Shown here in pieces: positions 23,832-33,082 of a DNA stretch of 64,000 bases (its first letter is position 1; each line of letters starts with the position of its first letter). The DNA comes from Deltaproteobacteria bacterium (lineage in GTDB: Bacteria; Myxococcota_A; Polyangia; JACPQR01). Location of the stretch: NCBI GenBank assembly GCA_016190375.1, contig JACPQR010000205.1:121117-185116 (forward strand), given 5' to 3'. The notes below the pieces were generated by a model, which did no database searches, had not been told where the DNA came from, and was given only the letters and a program-made list of their open reading frames with translations. Made by a program: the position numbers and the translations under genes.

Positions 23832-25577
23832 CTACGTCGAGGAGTCGCGGCGCGGTCCGAGGTCGCGGTCGGCCTGCGACTCCTCGGGGCTGACGGGTGG
23901 GCCCTCGCGAGTGAGGAACACGGAGACGACCGTGCCACCCTGCGACGGGCACGACACTTCGATGGAGCCGCCATGCTCGGTGACGATCCGGTGCACGATG
24001 GCCAGGCCCAGGCCCGTGCCCGTCTCCTTCGTCGTGAAGTAGGGCTCGAACATGCGAGCGCGAACGTCCTCGCTCATGCCCGTGCCGTTGTCGATGACGC
24101 GGACGGTGACGCCGCCGTCGCCACGAGCTGCGACGAGACGCACGGCGCCATCTGGTCGGCCTTCTGCAGCGTCGCGCGCGTTCTGCACGAGGTTGAGCAG
24201 GACCTGGATGATCTGCTCACGATCGGCGCTGATGCGCGGCAACGACTCCCGAAGCTCGGACCGGACGGAGGGTCCCGGGCCGCCGGCGAACAGCCCGACC
24301 ACGTGCGAGACGACCTCCTCGACGGCCAGCTCCTGCGGTTTCGGCTTTGGCATCCTGGCGAACTGCGAGAACTCCGTGACGATGCGCTTGACCCGCTCCA
24401 CCTCCTCGAGGACCGTCGAGGTGGCCTCCTCGAGGATCTCGCCGAACTCGGGGTGCTGCGCCCGGTACGTCTTTCGCAACGTCTCCATCGACGTCTGGAT
24501 GGGGAAGAGCGGGTTCTTGATCTCGTGCGCGATTCGCCGGGCGATCTCGCGCCAGGCCGCGACGCGCTCGGCGCGCAGCATCCGGGCCCGGGTCGCCTTC
24601 AGGTCGCGCGCCATCCGGTTGAAGGCCTCGACCAGGCGATTGATCTCGCGCGAGCCACGCACGTCGATGCGCTGCTCCAGGTTGCCCCCGGCGATCTCCG
24701 CGACGCCCACCGCGAGGCGGTCGAGGGGTGACGCGATCCGGCGCGCGATGAGGAGCGCCAGGAGCAGCGCCAGCGCGAGGCCCGACAGCAGCGCCAAAAG
24801 GAGCTGTCCCTCCAGCCGGCGGACGTCGGCGTGCAGAGCCTCGTCGGGGACGGCGACCGCGATGGTCGCCGCGACGGAGCCGTCCGGGTTGTGGAGCGGG
24901 ATGTCGAGCCGGGGGTAGCTGGCCCGAGGGGGGAACGTCGCGTCCCCGGGCGAGATGACGCGTCCGGCCTCGTCTAGGACGAAGACCTGGGCGTCCTCGC
25001 GTTCGATCAGGAGGCCGGTCAGGACGCCCGAGAAGAAGACGCCACCGACGACGCCGACTTTCTTGTGGAGCCTCTCGGCCTGGCAGGCGTGCTCGAGCGC
25101 GAGGACCGGGCGCACGCCCTCGTTGGTCCGGACGCGCACGTCGCGGATCACGAACTGCATGTCCGGCTCCCGTGACAGCGCCAGCGTCTCGCGATCGATC
25201 GACCCGACCGCGCCGGGCAGGTGGCCGGAGCCGAGGACTCGGCCGCGGGGGTCCACCACCTCGAGGGTGTCGAGGCCCCGTCCTTCCATGGCGGCACGGA
25301 TGTGCTCCTGCAGGTCCGGCTCGCGGCCGGCGGCGAGATCCGTGAGCAGCTTGTCCACGAGGACGTCTCCCTCGCAGAACTGCCGGAGGCGGTCGCGCTC
25401 GCCCCTCAGCCCCGTGCGCAGCCGTGCCTTCATCTCGTCGCCGATCCGGCGGGCGCGCTGCGAGAACTCGACGCGGTACCGATCGCCGATGAGCTTGCGG
25501 GCCCCGTATGCCGCGACCACGATGGGCACGGTGGCCGCGAAGGCGAACGCGAGAACGAGCTGCCAGCGGAGCTTCAT
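23832..25577 (-). CDS. NtrY-like membrane sensor histidine kinase
   Basis: A 581-residue protein. The ATG at 25577 overlaps the upstream gene's stop (ATGA). TM1 is at about 7-25, a large extracytoplasmic domain at about 26-255 (double-Cache-like, with LEVVDPRGRVLGSG and VFVLDEAGRVISPGD), and TM2 at about 258-277. A HAMP domain (RRIASPLDRLAVGVAEIAGG) follows. The HisKA box is IARRIAHEIKNPLFPIQTSM with phospho-acceptor His351, and the ATPase has N (LLNLVQNARDA), G1 (VIDNGTGM) and G2 (GTGLGLAIV) boxes. The His-box sequence is of the NtrY type. No response regulator is encoded nearby. Its partners are a solute-binding protein and an FG-GAP-like protein. Confidence 0.9.
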   Translation of the reverse strand: MKLRWQLVLAFAFAATVPIVVAAYGARKLIGDRYRVEFSQRARRIGDEMKARLRTGLRGERDRLRQFCEGDVLVDKLLTDLAAGREPDLQEHIRAAMEGRGLDTLEVVDPRGRVLGSGHLPGAVGSIDRETLALSREPDMQFVIRDVRVRTNEGVRPVLALEHACQAERLHKKVGVVGGVFFSGVLTGLLIEREDAQVFVLDEAGRVISPGDATFPPRASYPRLDIPLHNPDGSVAATIAVAVPDEALHADVRRLEGQLLLALLSGLALALLLALLIARRIASPLDRLAVGVAEIAGGNLEQRIDVRGSREINRLVEAFNRMARDLKATRARMLRAERVAAWREIARRIAHEIKNPLFPIQTSMETLRKTYRAQHPEFGEILEEATSTVLEEVERVKRIVTEFSQFARMPKPKPQELAVEEVVSHVVGLFAGGPGPSVRSELRESLPRISADREQIIQVLLNLVQNARDAAEGRPDGAVRLVAARGDGGVTVRVIDNGTGMSEDVRARMFEPYFTTKETGTGLGLAIVHRIVTEHGGSIEVSCPSQGGTVVSVFLTREGPPVSPEESQADRDLGPRRDSST

Positions 25578-27007
25578 CGGGGCGGACCCTCCGCGGCGAT
25601 CCAGGTGTTCGCGAAGTCCAGCCGTCCGAGTACATCGAAACGCAGCCCCGTGAGCGACGGGCGGACGTGGAGCGCAGGGGTCCTCAGCCCGAGGACGATC
25701 AGAGATCCGCGCTCGTGCAGCCCCGTCCCCTCGCGCTCGGCCGCTCGATCGTCGCCGCGGGCGTACAGGGCCGTGGCGCGCGAGGAGTCGGACGACGCTG
25801 CGAGAGCGGCGGCGACGCGGCCGACGGCGTCCGGCGACACGGGCCCGAGCGTCAGGTAGCGCAGGTCGACCGTGCTCCCAGGGCCGCGCCGCAGAGGCTC
25901 GGGCTGCAGGTCCACTGCGATGTCGTCGAGCGAGGCGATCAGCACCTCGACCACGCTGGAGGCGATCGCGTCGCCGTCGTCGAAGGCGAGCACGACTCGC
26001 GGGCGCCCCGTCAGGCCCGCTCTGGCCGAGGCTCTGGCGATCGCGGCCCGGGCGCTCGGCAGGTCCCGCGGCAGCCGTGAGGCCGGGAGTATCCCGATCG
26101 GCGCGACGGAGAGGCGCTCCAGTCGACCCCGATCGATCGCGAGCGAGACGGCGCTGCGGGCGTCCGGATCGCGCATGAAACGCGAGACCGGCTCGAGCGC
26201 GATGCACTGGGCGGGCGGGCCACGCAGGCTCCTGGAGCCGCCCCTCGGCACCCCACCGTAGACGCTGGCGGCGTGGAAGGACATCCACAGCTCGCCCAGC
26301 TCGAAAGCTCGAACCTCGTCGTTGCGCGCCCGCGGGGCCGTGGCGACCACGCGGTCGAGGAACGGAGGGCCCGCGAAGTGATCGGCGCTCGCGCGGAGCT
26401 CGACCCTCGAGCCGGCGACCGCCCCGACGCGAAAAGCGCCCGTGCCGATCGGACGATCGGGGCGTGAGCTGGGCGAGACGATGGCTGCGGGGGGCGCGGC
26501 GAGCAGCCGTCTCGGGTCGCCGACCGCGGAGACGAAGCGCAGCTCGATCTCGCTGTCGGACACGACCGCGATTCCGTCTGGGAGACCGCGGCCCGGACCG
26601 GCGGCGTAGGCGGCCGCACCGTCCAGATCCGCGAGGAGCCATCGAGTCGCTGCCGACCGCAGTGTTCGCGCGAGGGAGGCGGCCACATCAGCGGGGCGCA
26701 CCGGCCGGCCGTCGTGGAACCTGACGCCCGGCCGGAGCTTGATCCGGAAGCTCTTGCGACTGGCCGAAGGCACCGGATCGCCTTGCGCCAGACCCGGGAC
26801 GAGCGTCCCCCTGTCCGTCCAGGCGTACAGACCGTCGAAGACGAGCGGTTGAAGCATCGCTTCGGCGAACGAGGAGGTGCGCGTGGGATCGATACCGGTC
26901 ACCGTCGCGGGCAGCGGAAGCGTGATCGTTCCGCCGAACCGTGGGCGGACGGCAGCGGCAAGGACGACCGCGACCAGGGCGAGGAGGATCGAGTGGATGG
27001 CTCTCAA
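25574..27007 (-). CDS. Family-5 (peptide/nickel type) extracellular solute-binding protein
   Basis: A 477-residue protein. The only sensible start is the TTG at 27007, which overlaps the upstream stop as TTGA and places a signal peptide (IHSILLALVAVVLAAA) at the N-terminus. The SBP_bac_5 signature is clear: MLQPLVFDGLYAWTDRGTLV, KSFRIKLRPGVRFHDGRPV, RPADVAASLART. The length is slightly short for DppA/OppA. No permease or ATPase gene is adjacent. It lies between an FG-GAP-like protein and a histidine kinase with which it overlaps, suggesting a sensory (ligand-presenting) rather than transport role. Confidence 0.82.
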   Translation of the reverse strand: MRAIHSILLALVAVVLAAAVRPRFGGTITLPLPATVTGIDPTRTSSFAEAMLQPLVFDGLYAWTDRGTLVPGLAQGDPVPSASRKSFRIKLRPGVRFHDGRPVRPADVAASLARTLRSAATRWLLADLDGAAAYAAGPGRGLPDGIAVVSDSEIELRFVSAVGDPRRLLAAPPAAIVSPSSRPDRPIGTGAFRVGAVAGSRVELRASADHFAGPPFLDRVVATAPRARNDEVRAFELGELWMSFHAASVYGGVPRGGSRSLRGPPAQCIALEPVSRFMRDPDARSAVSLAIDRGRLERLSVAPIGILPASRLPRDLPSARAAIARASARAGLTGRPRVVLAFDDGDAIASSVVEVLIASLDDIAVDLQPEPLRRGPGSTVDLRYLTLGPVSPDAVGRVAAALAASSDSSRATALYARGDDRAAEREGTGLHERGSLIVLGLRTPALHVRPSLTGLRFDVLGRLDFANTWIAAEGPPR

Positions 27008-28389
27008 TCGACGATCCAGATCCGCGAGCCGCCCGGCGTCAACTCGGCGAAGACCAGCTCGATCGCGCCGTCGCCGTCCAGATCGCCGGCCGCGATTGCG
27101 CCTATGCCACCCGCGATCGTCCGCGAGGCCCAGCCGTCCTGCGGCCCCGAGGCCGGCAGCGTCGTGACGGTCAGACGGTCGGGATCGCCCGGCGGCGACG
27201 CGGCCGAGTGCGCGACCTCGAGCACGCCATCGTCGTCGAGGTCGCCCACCCAGACTGCCGACCCGGTGGGACCGAGGTCGCGCGTCACTCCCGCGGCCGT
27301 GACGATCAGGCGGGCTTCGGCGAGCACCAGCCCGACCGAGCGAGTCGACGACCCGTCCGGCCCGAGGACGTTGGCGTAGGAGACGGCCCAGAACGGTCCG
27401 GCTCCGACCTCGGGCCCGGGAGCGGGGCTCGGCGAGCAGGGGACGACGCGGGGCTCGAACGTGTTGCGGCCCCGGGGCACCGTGCCGCACAGGATCCCGA
27501 TCGCGCCGTCGATCGGGTAGTCGGACAGCGGCTCTGGACCGTCGAAGCGCTCGCCGTCCCAGGAGACGACCATCCCCACCGAGTGGTCGCTGACCCTGAG
27601 CGCGATGCGGCGACCGCCGTCCGCGCCTGAAAGCAGCGCGATCGTCCCGACGGGATCCCGCGATGCGGTCACCGCAGGCTCGAGGGCGTCGAGCGGGAGC
27701 GTGCCCACGAGTCGCGCCCGACGGTCGGGCTGGCGGAGCGTGAGCACGTCGACCGCGCGGCGCCTCAGCACGACGAGCTCGTCCATGTCGTCGCCGTCGA
27801 TGTCGCCCGCGACCATTCCGAGGACCGGGCCCGGCGACTCGAAGAGAACGGACTGGGTGCGTGGGGCGAGCGGGGGATGGGGCTGGGCCAGGTAGAAACG
27901 GAGCTCCGCGTCCAGCCTCGCGCTTGCGAAGATCTGGCCTACCATTGCGCCGCCCCGGCCGCCCACGAGATCGCGCCAGAGGGAGCGGTCCGTGCGAACG
28001 ATCGTACCCTCGAGGTGGAGGCGACCGTGCTGCACCATCGAGGCGACGTGCACGAGGAGCTCGGCGCCCCGGCCTTCAGCCACACGCGCCGCCTCTTCGG
28101 GCGGATCGGCGCAGGCGTGAGCTCCACCCAATCGCACCACGGACCTGAAGCCGTTGCGGCCTAGCGCAGTCGCGACGAGAGCCTCGAGCCGCGCCGCGAG
28201 ACGATCGGCGCCAGCCGCCGCATCGGCCGAGGCCGGTGGAGTCACGCAGAGCGCGACGTCGATGGTCGGTCGCGGCAACGTCAGCGTCAGCTCGGCCAGC
28301 TCCCGATGCAGCGACTCGCTCAGCCGCTGCACGGTGCTCGCCTCCGCCAGACGGGGACACGCACCCACCATCCAACACAGCGAGATCAT
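27004..28389 (-). CDS. Exported FG-GAP/VCBS-like repeat protein
   Basis: A 461-residue protein from the ATG at 28389. The N-terminus MISLCWMVGACPRLAEAS is hydrophobic and contains VGAC, a possible lipobox. Residues 20-190 form an alpha/beta domain (LARLEALVATALGRNGFRSV, AELLVHVASMVQHGRL) reminiscent of the TolB-N/CsgG type, a weak impression. The C-terminal half has FG-GAP-like blades with Asp-rich calcium loops: VAGDIDGDDMDELVVL, VGDLDDDGVLEVAH, AAGDLDGDGAIELVFAE. It is the first gene of an overlapped operon with a solute-binding protein and a histidine kinase. A longer frame back to 28512 starts inside the 35-bp repeats. Confidence 0.7.
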   Translation of the reverse strand: MISLCWMVGACPRLAEASTVQRLSESLHRELAELTLTLPRPTIDVALCVTPPASADAAAGADRLAARLEALVATALGRNGFRSVVRLGGAHACADPPEEAARVAEGRGAELLVHVASMVQHGRLHLEGTIVRTDRSLWRDLVGGRGGAMVGQIFASARLDAELRFYLAQPHPPLAPRTQSVLFESPGPVLGMVAGDIDGDDMDELVVLRRRAVDVLTLRQPDRRARLVGTLPLDALEPAVTASRDPVGTIALLSGADGGRRIALRVSDHSVGMVVSWDGERFDGPEPLSDYPIDGAIGILCGTVPRGRNTFEPRVVPCSPSPAPGPEVGAGPFWAVSYANVLGPDGSSTRSVGLVLAEARLIVTAAGVTRDLGPTGSAVWVGDLDDDGVLEVAHSAASPPGDPDRLTVTTLPASGPQDGWASRTIAGGIGAIAAGDLDGDGAIELVFAELTPGGSRIWIVD

Positions 28390-28486
28390 TGCCGTCGCGA
28401 GCCTAACCGCGCGGACACAATCTGTGCCATTGGCACGAATAGTGTTCGCGCGGTTGCCCCCAGAAGACTTCTGATTTCGGATGGTT

Positions 28487-28591
28487 GCGGGGGTGGTGCG
28501 TGTCCCCATCACAACTCCTCTGCGGGGGTGGTGCGTGTCCCCATCACAACTCCTCTGCGGGGGTAGTGCGTGTCCCCATTACAACTCCTCT
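28487..28591. repeat. Three tandem copies of a 35-bp repeat
   Basis: Units are at 28487-28521, 28522-28556 and 28557-28591. The first two are identical; the third differs at two positions. Each contains GGTGCGTGTCCCC (AGTGCGTGTCCCC in the third) and, read on the minus strand, AGGAG followed by a GTG/ATG, which looks like a ribosome binding site and start codon. The third unit supplies the last two codons and stop of the PBP gene. The 14-mer GGGTGCGTGTCCCC recurs at 51241 and, inverted, at 28353. The block has no spacers and is not a CRISPR. Confidence 0.9.
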
Positions 28592-30903
28592 AGGAGGAAG
28601 GAGCCCGGGTCGATTACGTCGGGGGGACGGGCGGTCTCGGCGGGCTCGGTCCCGTCGAGGAACTGCTCCGTGATCGCGGTTGCGAGGCCCTCGTAGGCCA
28701 GGAGGCCACTCGCGGGATCGATCCTCGCGGTGACGATGCCCGCTGGGACGGCGAAGCTGGCGGCGGGGTGGCTTGCCTCGGCCGCGGCGACGAGCTCGAC
28801 CCAGATGGGCAGCGCGCTCTTGGCTCCGGACTCGCCGGGGCCGAGCGGCGAGTGGTCGTCGAACCCGACCCAGACGCACGCGACGAGGTCGGGCGTGTAG
28901 CCGACGAACCACGCGTCACGCGCGTCGTTCGAGGTTCCGGTCTTGCCGGCCACCGGCCGGCCGAGGCGCCGTGCGGCTCGTCCCGTCCCGTGGTCGACGA
29001 CCGACGTGAGCAGCGAGGTCAACAGGTAAGCCTCGTCCTGACCGATCACCCGCTGCGCCGGCCTGCGCGGAGGCAGCCCGATCTCCCGTCCGCGGGAGTC
29101 GCGGATCTTCGTCACGAGCAGCTCCGGCTGCGACATCCCGCCCGAGGCGAAGACCCCGTAGGCGTTTGCGAGCTCGATGGGCGAGACCTCCGAAGCGCCG
29201 AGAGCGAGCGAGAGCGTCTGCGTGAGCTCCGATTCGATCCCGAGAGCGTGCGCGTACGCCACCGCCGACTCCACGCCTACCTCGCTCAGGAGCTTGACGG
29301 CCGCGATGTTGATCGACTGGGCGAGCGCCTCTCGGAGGCGCACCGGCCCCCGGTACTCCCAGGACTCGAAGTTCCTCGGTCGCCAGCGCTCGAAGACCTC
29401 GGGCGTGTCGTACAGGATCGTCGCCGGCGTGAAGCGCCGCGTGTTGAGCGCCGCGCTGTAGATGATTGGCTTGAACGCGCTGCCGGGCTGCCTCGCCGCC
29501 GACGTCGCCCGATCGAACCCGAGCGGCATCGCCTCGTACCCGCCCACGAGCGCGAGGACCTCGCGCGTCCGGGCGTCCAGCAGCACCGCGGCTCCCTCCG
29601 GGCCGCCGGCGAGCCGCATCCGCGCCGGCTCGACTCCGTGCGCGGCGTTCTGCATCGTCACGCGCACTCGATCCGATGGCCTGAGGAGCTCGGAGGCCCG
29701 CTTCGAGGCCGGTACGTACCGCGACTCCCGGTCAAGGCGGACGAGGCCCTCTACACCGGCCACACGCACGCGGGCGAGCCTCTGGTCGTCGTCGACCCGG
29801 GTCACCTCCGCGACGGCCGTGTGCCCGACGCGCGGCGCGGTCCGCGTGAGCGCGGGTCGCGACCGGGCGGCTCGCTTCGTCTTCGTCGCGGCGCCGAGGG
29901 CGTAGCCGTGTCGCGCGTCGAGCTCCCTGAGGCCCTCTTGCAGGCTCCGCCGCGCGACACGCTGGAGGCCCGCGTCGATCGCGGTCTCGATCGTGAAGCC
30001 ACCGCGCCGCGCTGCTTCGGCACCCACGCGTTCGCGAAGCACCTTCTGCGCGATCGCCACCACCTCCGGGGCGCACCCGAGCTCCTCCGTGCGCTCGGGC
30101 GCGAGCCGGACCCCCTCCTGCCGCGCCGAGGCCGCCTGCTCATCGTCGGCGAGACCCTTGCGCACCATCTCGCCGAGCACCCAGTCGCGTCTCTCGCGAG
30201 CAGCCTCGAGGTCGTGCCGCGGCGAGTAATGGGACGGCGCCTTCGGGATGCCCGCGAGGAGGGCGGCCTGACCCAAGGAAAGCTCTCCAACGTCCTTGCC
30301 GAAGTAGTAGCGCGCGGCCTCCTGGATCCCGTAACGGCCGTCGCCGAAATTCACCTGGTTGAGCCAGAGGAACAGGATCTCGTCCTTGCTCAGCGACTGC
30401 TCGAGCTTGCGAGCGAGGAGGACCTCCTTGACCTTCCGTTCGATCGTTCGCTCCGGCGTGAGCAAGAGGTTCTTGACGACCTGCTGTGTGATCGTCGATC
30501 CGCCTTGAGTGAAGCTGCCCTCCCGCAAGTTGACGAGAAGGGCCCTCACCATTCCTGCGTAGTCGAGACCCTCGTGCCGGTAGAAGTCCGCGTCCTCGGC
30601 CGCGAGCACGGCCTTGAGCACCCTCTCCGGCACGTCCTCGAACGGCACGACCGTGCGCCGCTCCTCGAAGATCTCCGCAAGCACCTCGCCGTCGCGCGCG
30701 AGGATCCGCGTGGTCTGGTAGGGCCGGTAGGCCGAGGACAAGGCCGAGACGTCCGGCAGGTCGCGGCCGTAGTAGACGAAAAGGCCCGCGAGGCTCAGAG
30801 CTCCGCACAGGGTGAGGAAGAAGACGGCCTGGATGAAGCGCACGAGCCAGCTTCGCCGACGCTTCTGCCTTTTTGCCTTCGGCTGCTCGACCCGCGTCCG
30901 CAT
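28579..30903 (-). CDS. Class A penicillin-binding protein (PBP1A type)
   Basis: A 774-residue protein starting at the ATG at 30903. A basic cytoplasmic tail precedes one membrane helix (about 22-45). The glycosyltransferase-51 domain (about 60-235) has catalytic Glu103 in AAEDADFYRHEG and the GSFTQGGSTITQQVVKNLLL block. An OB-like insert lies at about 355-425. The transpeptidase domain (about 435-700) has Ser475 in PGSAFKP, Ser530-Ile-Asn532 and Lys654-Thr-Gly. It polymerises and cross-links peptidoglycan in the periplasm. The C-terminal end lies inside the 35-bp repeat block. Confidence 0.93.
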   Translation of the reverse strand: MRTRVEQPKAKRQKRRRSWLVRFIQAVFFLTLCGALSLAGLFVYYGRDLPDVSALSSAYRPYQTTRILARDGEVLAEIFEERRTVVPFEDVPERVLKAVLAAEDADFYRHEGLDYAGMVRALLVNLREGSFTQGGSTITQQVVKNLLLTPERTIERKVKEVLLARKLEQSLSKDEILFLWLNQVNFGDGRYGIQEAARYYFGKDVGELSLGQAALLAGIPKAPSHYSPRHDLEAARERRDWVLGEMVRKGLADDEQAASARQEGVRLAPERTEELGCAPEVVAIAQKVLRERVGAEAARRGGFTIETAIDAGLQRVARRSLQEGLRELDARHGYALGAATKTKRAARSRPALTRTAPRVGHTAVAEVTRVDDDQRLARVRVAGVEGLVRLDRESRYVPASKRASELLRPSDRVRVTMQNAAHGVEPARMRLAGGPEGAAVLLDARTREVLALVGGYEAMPLGFDRATSAARQPGSAFKPIIYSAALNTRRFTPATILYDTPEVFERWRPRNFESWEYRGPVRLREALAQSINIAAVKLLSEVGVESAVAYAHALGIESELTQTLSLALGASEVSPIELANAYGVFASGGMSQPELLVTKIRDSRGREIGLPPRRPAQRVIGQDEAYLLTSLLTSVVDHGTGRAARRLGRPVAGKTGTSNDARDAWFVGYTPDLVACVWVGFDDHSPLGPGESGAKSALPIWVELVAAAEASHPAASFAVPAGIVTARIDPASGLLAYEGLATAITEQFLDGTEPAETARPPDVIDPGSFLLEEL

Positions 30904-30973
30904 GGCGCCCCTGACTGTCTAACAACACGGGGAGGGACGCAATTTCGCTTCCGTAGCGCCGGGAGCAGGGCGG

Positions 30974-31885
30974 CTAGCGGTAGTCCTGGACCATCCACAC
31001 CTCGTTCGAGGCCGTCACGAAGATTCCGCAGCCCATGTGCGTCCAGTCGCCGAGGATGTTCTCGTAGTGCCCGCCGCCCGGGCCCTCGTCCATCATCATC
31101 TGCTGAGACTCGTCGACGATGCGGGTGATCGAGCCGTAGCCATCGAGCGGCCAACCGGGAACCTCATTCTCCGCCCACGCGACGCCGCAGCCGCTGGTCC
31201 GGGAGAAGTGCCCGTGTGCCGAGCCCGTCCCCGAGTCCTCTTCCGCTCCCTCCTGGGCGCAATCCTGGACCGCCGGGTCGATCTGGAGCTCCGGCCGACC
31301 ATTCTCCTCGCGGAAGCGGTTGACGACGTCGAGGCAGTGCTGGACGTCGGCGCCCCACTCTCCGTTCCCGCCGCCGTCGTCCCCACCCCCGCCGCCATCG
31401 TCGCCGCCGCCGCCGCCACCATCGTCGCCGCCGTCGTCGCCGCCGTCGTCGCCACCGCCGCCATCAGCGCACGAGTCGCCGTTCGGCAGGCACTGCGCGG
31501 GAAACCCACCGCCGAGATCCTGGCAGTAGTAGCCGGAAGGACACTGGCCGCCGTCGCAGGCCTCGGCGCAGAACTGCTCGCCAGTCTGGCCGTTGCGAAC
31601 GCAGGCGTTGTCGGCGGACCCGCACTCGCCCTGCGCTGCGCACCTCTGGCACAGGAGCGTCTCCGGCTCGTCGGGCTCGATGTCCGCATCGCCGTCGGCA
31701 TCGCCGCCGAGGTCGACCGGATCGTCGTCACCTTCGTCCCCGATCCCCTGATCCTGGTCCCCGTTCCCGTCCCCCAGGTCGACCTGCGGCCCGTTGGGAT
31801 CGCCGGCCGTTCCGTCGCGGTAGCTAGGGAAGGAACCGGGCCCGTAGCAGGCCGCCAGGAGAAGGAAGGGGAGCGCTCGCCTCAT
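30974..31885 (-). CDS. CAP/SCP-domain lipoprotein with Cys-rich and Gly-Asp linker regions
   Basis: A 303-residue protein from the ATG at 31885. The signal peptide ends LAAC (lipobox). An Asp/Gly linker, then a Cys-rich module (LCQRCAAQGECGSADNACV, QFCAEACDGGQCPSGYYC) with eight or more Cys, lead to a second linker of about 45 residues almost entirely Gly and Asp. Residues about 180-303 are a CAP (SCP/PR-1) domain: CLDVVNRFREENGRPELQID, GSAHGHFSR, GHYENILGDWTHMGCGIF. Bacterial CAP proteins are secreted; their roles include lipid or peptide binding. The His/Glu quartet of the CAP cavity appears mostly present. Confidence 0.83.
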   Translation of the reverse strand: MRRALPFLLLAACYGPGSFPSYRDGTAGDPNGPQVDLGDGNGDQDQGIGDEGDDDPVDLGGDADGDADIEPDEPETLLCQRCAAQGECGSADNACVRNGQTGEQFCAEACDGGQCPSGYYCQDLGGGFPAQCLPNGDSCADGGGGDDGGDDGGDDGGGGGGDDGGGGGDDGGGNGEWGADVQHCLDVVNRFREENGRPELQIDPAVQDCAQEGAEEDSGTGSAHGHFSRTSGCGVAWAENEVPGWPLDGYGSITRIVDESQQMMMDEGPGGGHYENILGDWTHMGCGIFVTASNEVWMVQDYR

Positions 31886-32032
31886 GCCGGCGCCTACGAG
31901 CAAGCCCCATGCCCGTCGTCTGGCCGCGAAATGACTACCGAATCAGGCTCGAACAGAGCAGCGGAGCAAATGGTGGGAGAGCCGATGCGGCTCTCGACAG
32001 ACCCGCGAAATCGCGGGAATGGACAGGGACGA

Positions 32033-33082
32033 TCAGGCGACTCCCGCCCTCTCGAGGAAAGCGTCGATCAGCGCGTCCACGTACCCGAAGAACGGCGGAC
32101 ACCGCACGTCTGCCGGGGCCAGCGCATTACGGGCGTTGTGGTCATCGAAGTCGAGCGTGCAGTCGAGGTATGCGAGGCTCGAGACTGGAAATCGGACGCG
32201 CTCCAGCATCCCTGCCACGCCTGGCGCGCTCGCGATGGCCCGAGCCGGACCCAGCGGCACCGAGAGCCGGAAGCGCGGCGCTCCCAGTCGATCGCAGAGG
32301 TGGGTCATCACGGCCTCGAGGCGTGGGGGCGCGGGATCGATCAAGCAGTATGTCGTGGCGCGGGGCGCGGGAGCGAGGGCGAGAGCGAGCGTGGCCCGGG
32401 CCACGTGGTCGATGGGCACCGCCGGGAAGAGCTGCTTCGGCGGGAAGGGTCGGGGCATCGGGACGAAGCGCGGAAGCCTGCGTATCCTCCACGCCGCGTG
32501 GATCAGCTTGTCGAACGTGCTGGCGGACGGATCGGACTCGCCGGTCGTGGAGTCACCTACGATCGAGCCCGGGCGCACGATGACGCTCGGAAGATCCTGG
32601 GCCGCGCGCACCCTCGCCTCGGCCTCGTGCTTGCTCTTCGAGTACGCGTTCGGAAACGACTGGCCGACATCCAGCCAGTCCTCGTAGAAGCGACCGGGGT
32701 AAGTCCCGGCCACCGAGATCGAGCTCACGTGGACGAAGCGACGCAGCCGCGGGAGACGAAGCGCGAGATCGATCGCGTGGCTCGTACCGTCGACGTTGAC
32801 GGAACGAGCAGCCGAATCGTCCCTCGGCTCGCGCACCGCGGCCGCGTGGATCACGTCCGTGACCCGGGCCTGGAGCGCCTCCAGATCGTGGGCGGCCAGG
32901 CCAAGGCCGGGCCGGCAAACGTCGCCCCGAAGTACCGTGATTTCCTCGCCCTCGACCTCGGCCGGGATGCGGGACGATGGCCGGACCAGCGCGAAGACCG
33001 AGCGCCCGCCGCTCACCGCCTCCCGGACCAGACGCCGGCCGACGAATCCGCTTGCTCCCGTGAGGAAGATCGCTCCGCTCAT
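32033..33082 (-). CDS. NAD(P)-dependent extended SDR (thioester-reductase/epimerase type)
   Basis: A 349-residue protein. The ATG at 33082 overlaps the trmH stop (ATGA). The nucleotide-binding motif is FLTGASGFVGRRLV; VIHAAAVREPRDD and the catalytic Tyr-X3-Lys (AYSKSKHEAE) follow, with HVSSISVAGTYPGRFYEDWL before it. The sequence pattern is closer to the NAD_binding_4 (male-sterility/thioester-reductase) and sterol-dehydrogenase groups than to sugar epimerases. The substrate is unknown. It is co-transcribed with the rRNA/tRNA methyltransferase trmH. Confidence 0.8.
   Translation of the reverse strand: MSGAIFLTGASGFVGRRLVREAVSGGRSVFALVRPSSRIPAEVEGEEITVLRGDVCRPGLGLAAHDLEALQARVTDVIHAAAVREPRDDSAARSVNVDGTSHAIDLALRLPRLRRFVHVSSISVAGTYPGRFYEDWLDVGQSFPNAYSKSKHEAEARVRAAQDLPSVIVRPGSIVGDSTTGESDPSASTFDKLIHAAWRIRRLPRFVPMPRPFPPKQLFPAVPIDHVARATLALALAPAPRATTYCLIDPAPPRLEAVMTHLCDRLGAPRFRLSVPLGPARAIASAPGVAGMLERVRFPVSSLAYLDCTLDFDDHNARNALAPADVRCPPFFGYVDALIDAFLERAGVA

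Noticed and set aside
28390..28512. Upstream start of the FG-GAP-like protein inside the repeats
   Set aside because: It would bury the signal peptide about 40 residues into the protein; the ATG at 28389 places it at the N-terminus. Kept only as a question in the findings.
28487..28591. CRISPR array
   Set aside because: The repeats are directly adjacent with no spacers, and there are no cas genes.
28768..31128. A 786-codon open frame on the plus strand opposite the PBP gene
   Set aside because: It is the codon-position mirror of the PBP gene in a GC-rich genome; its translation is Arg/Leu/Glu/Asp-rich with no domain.
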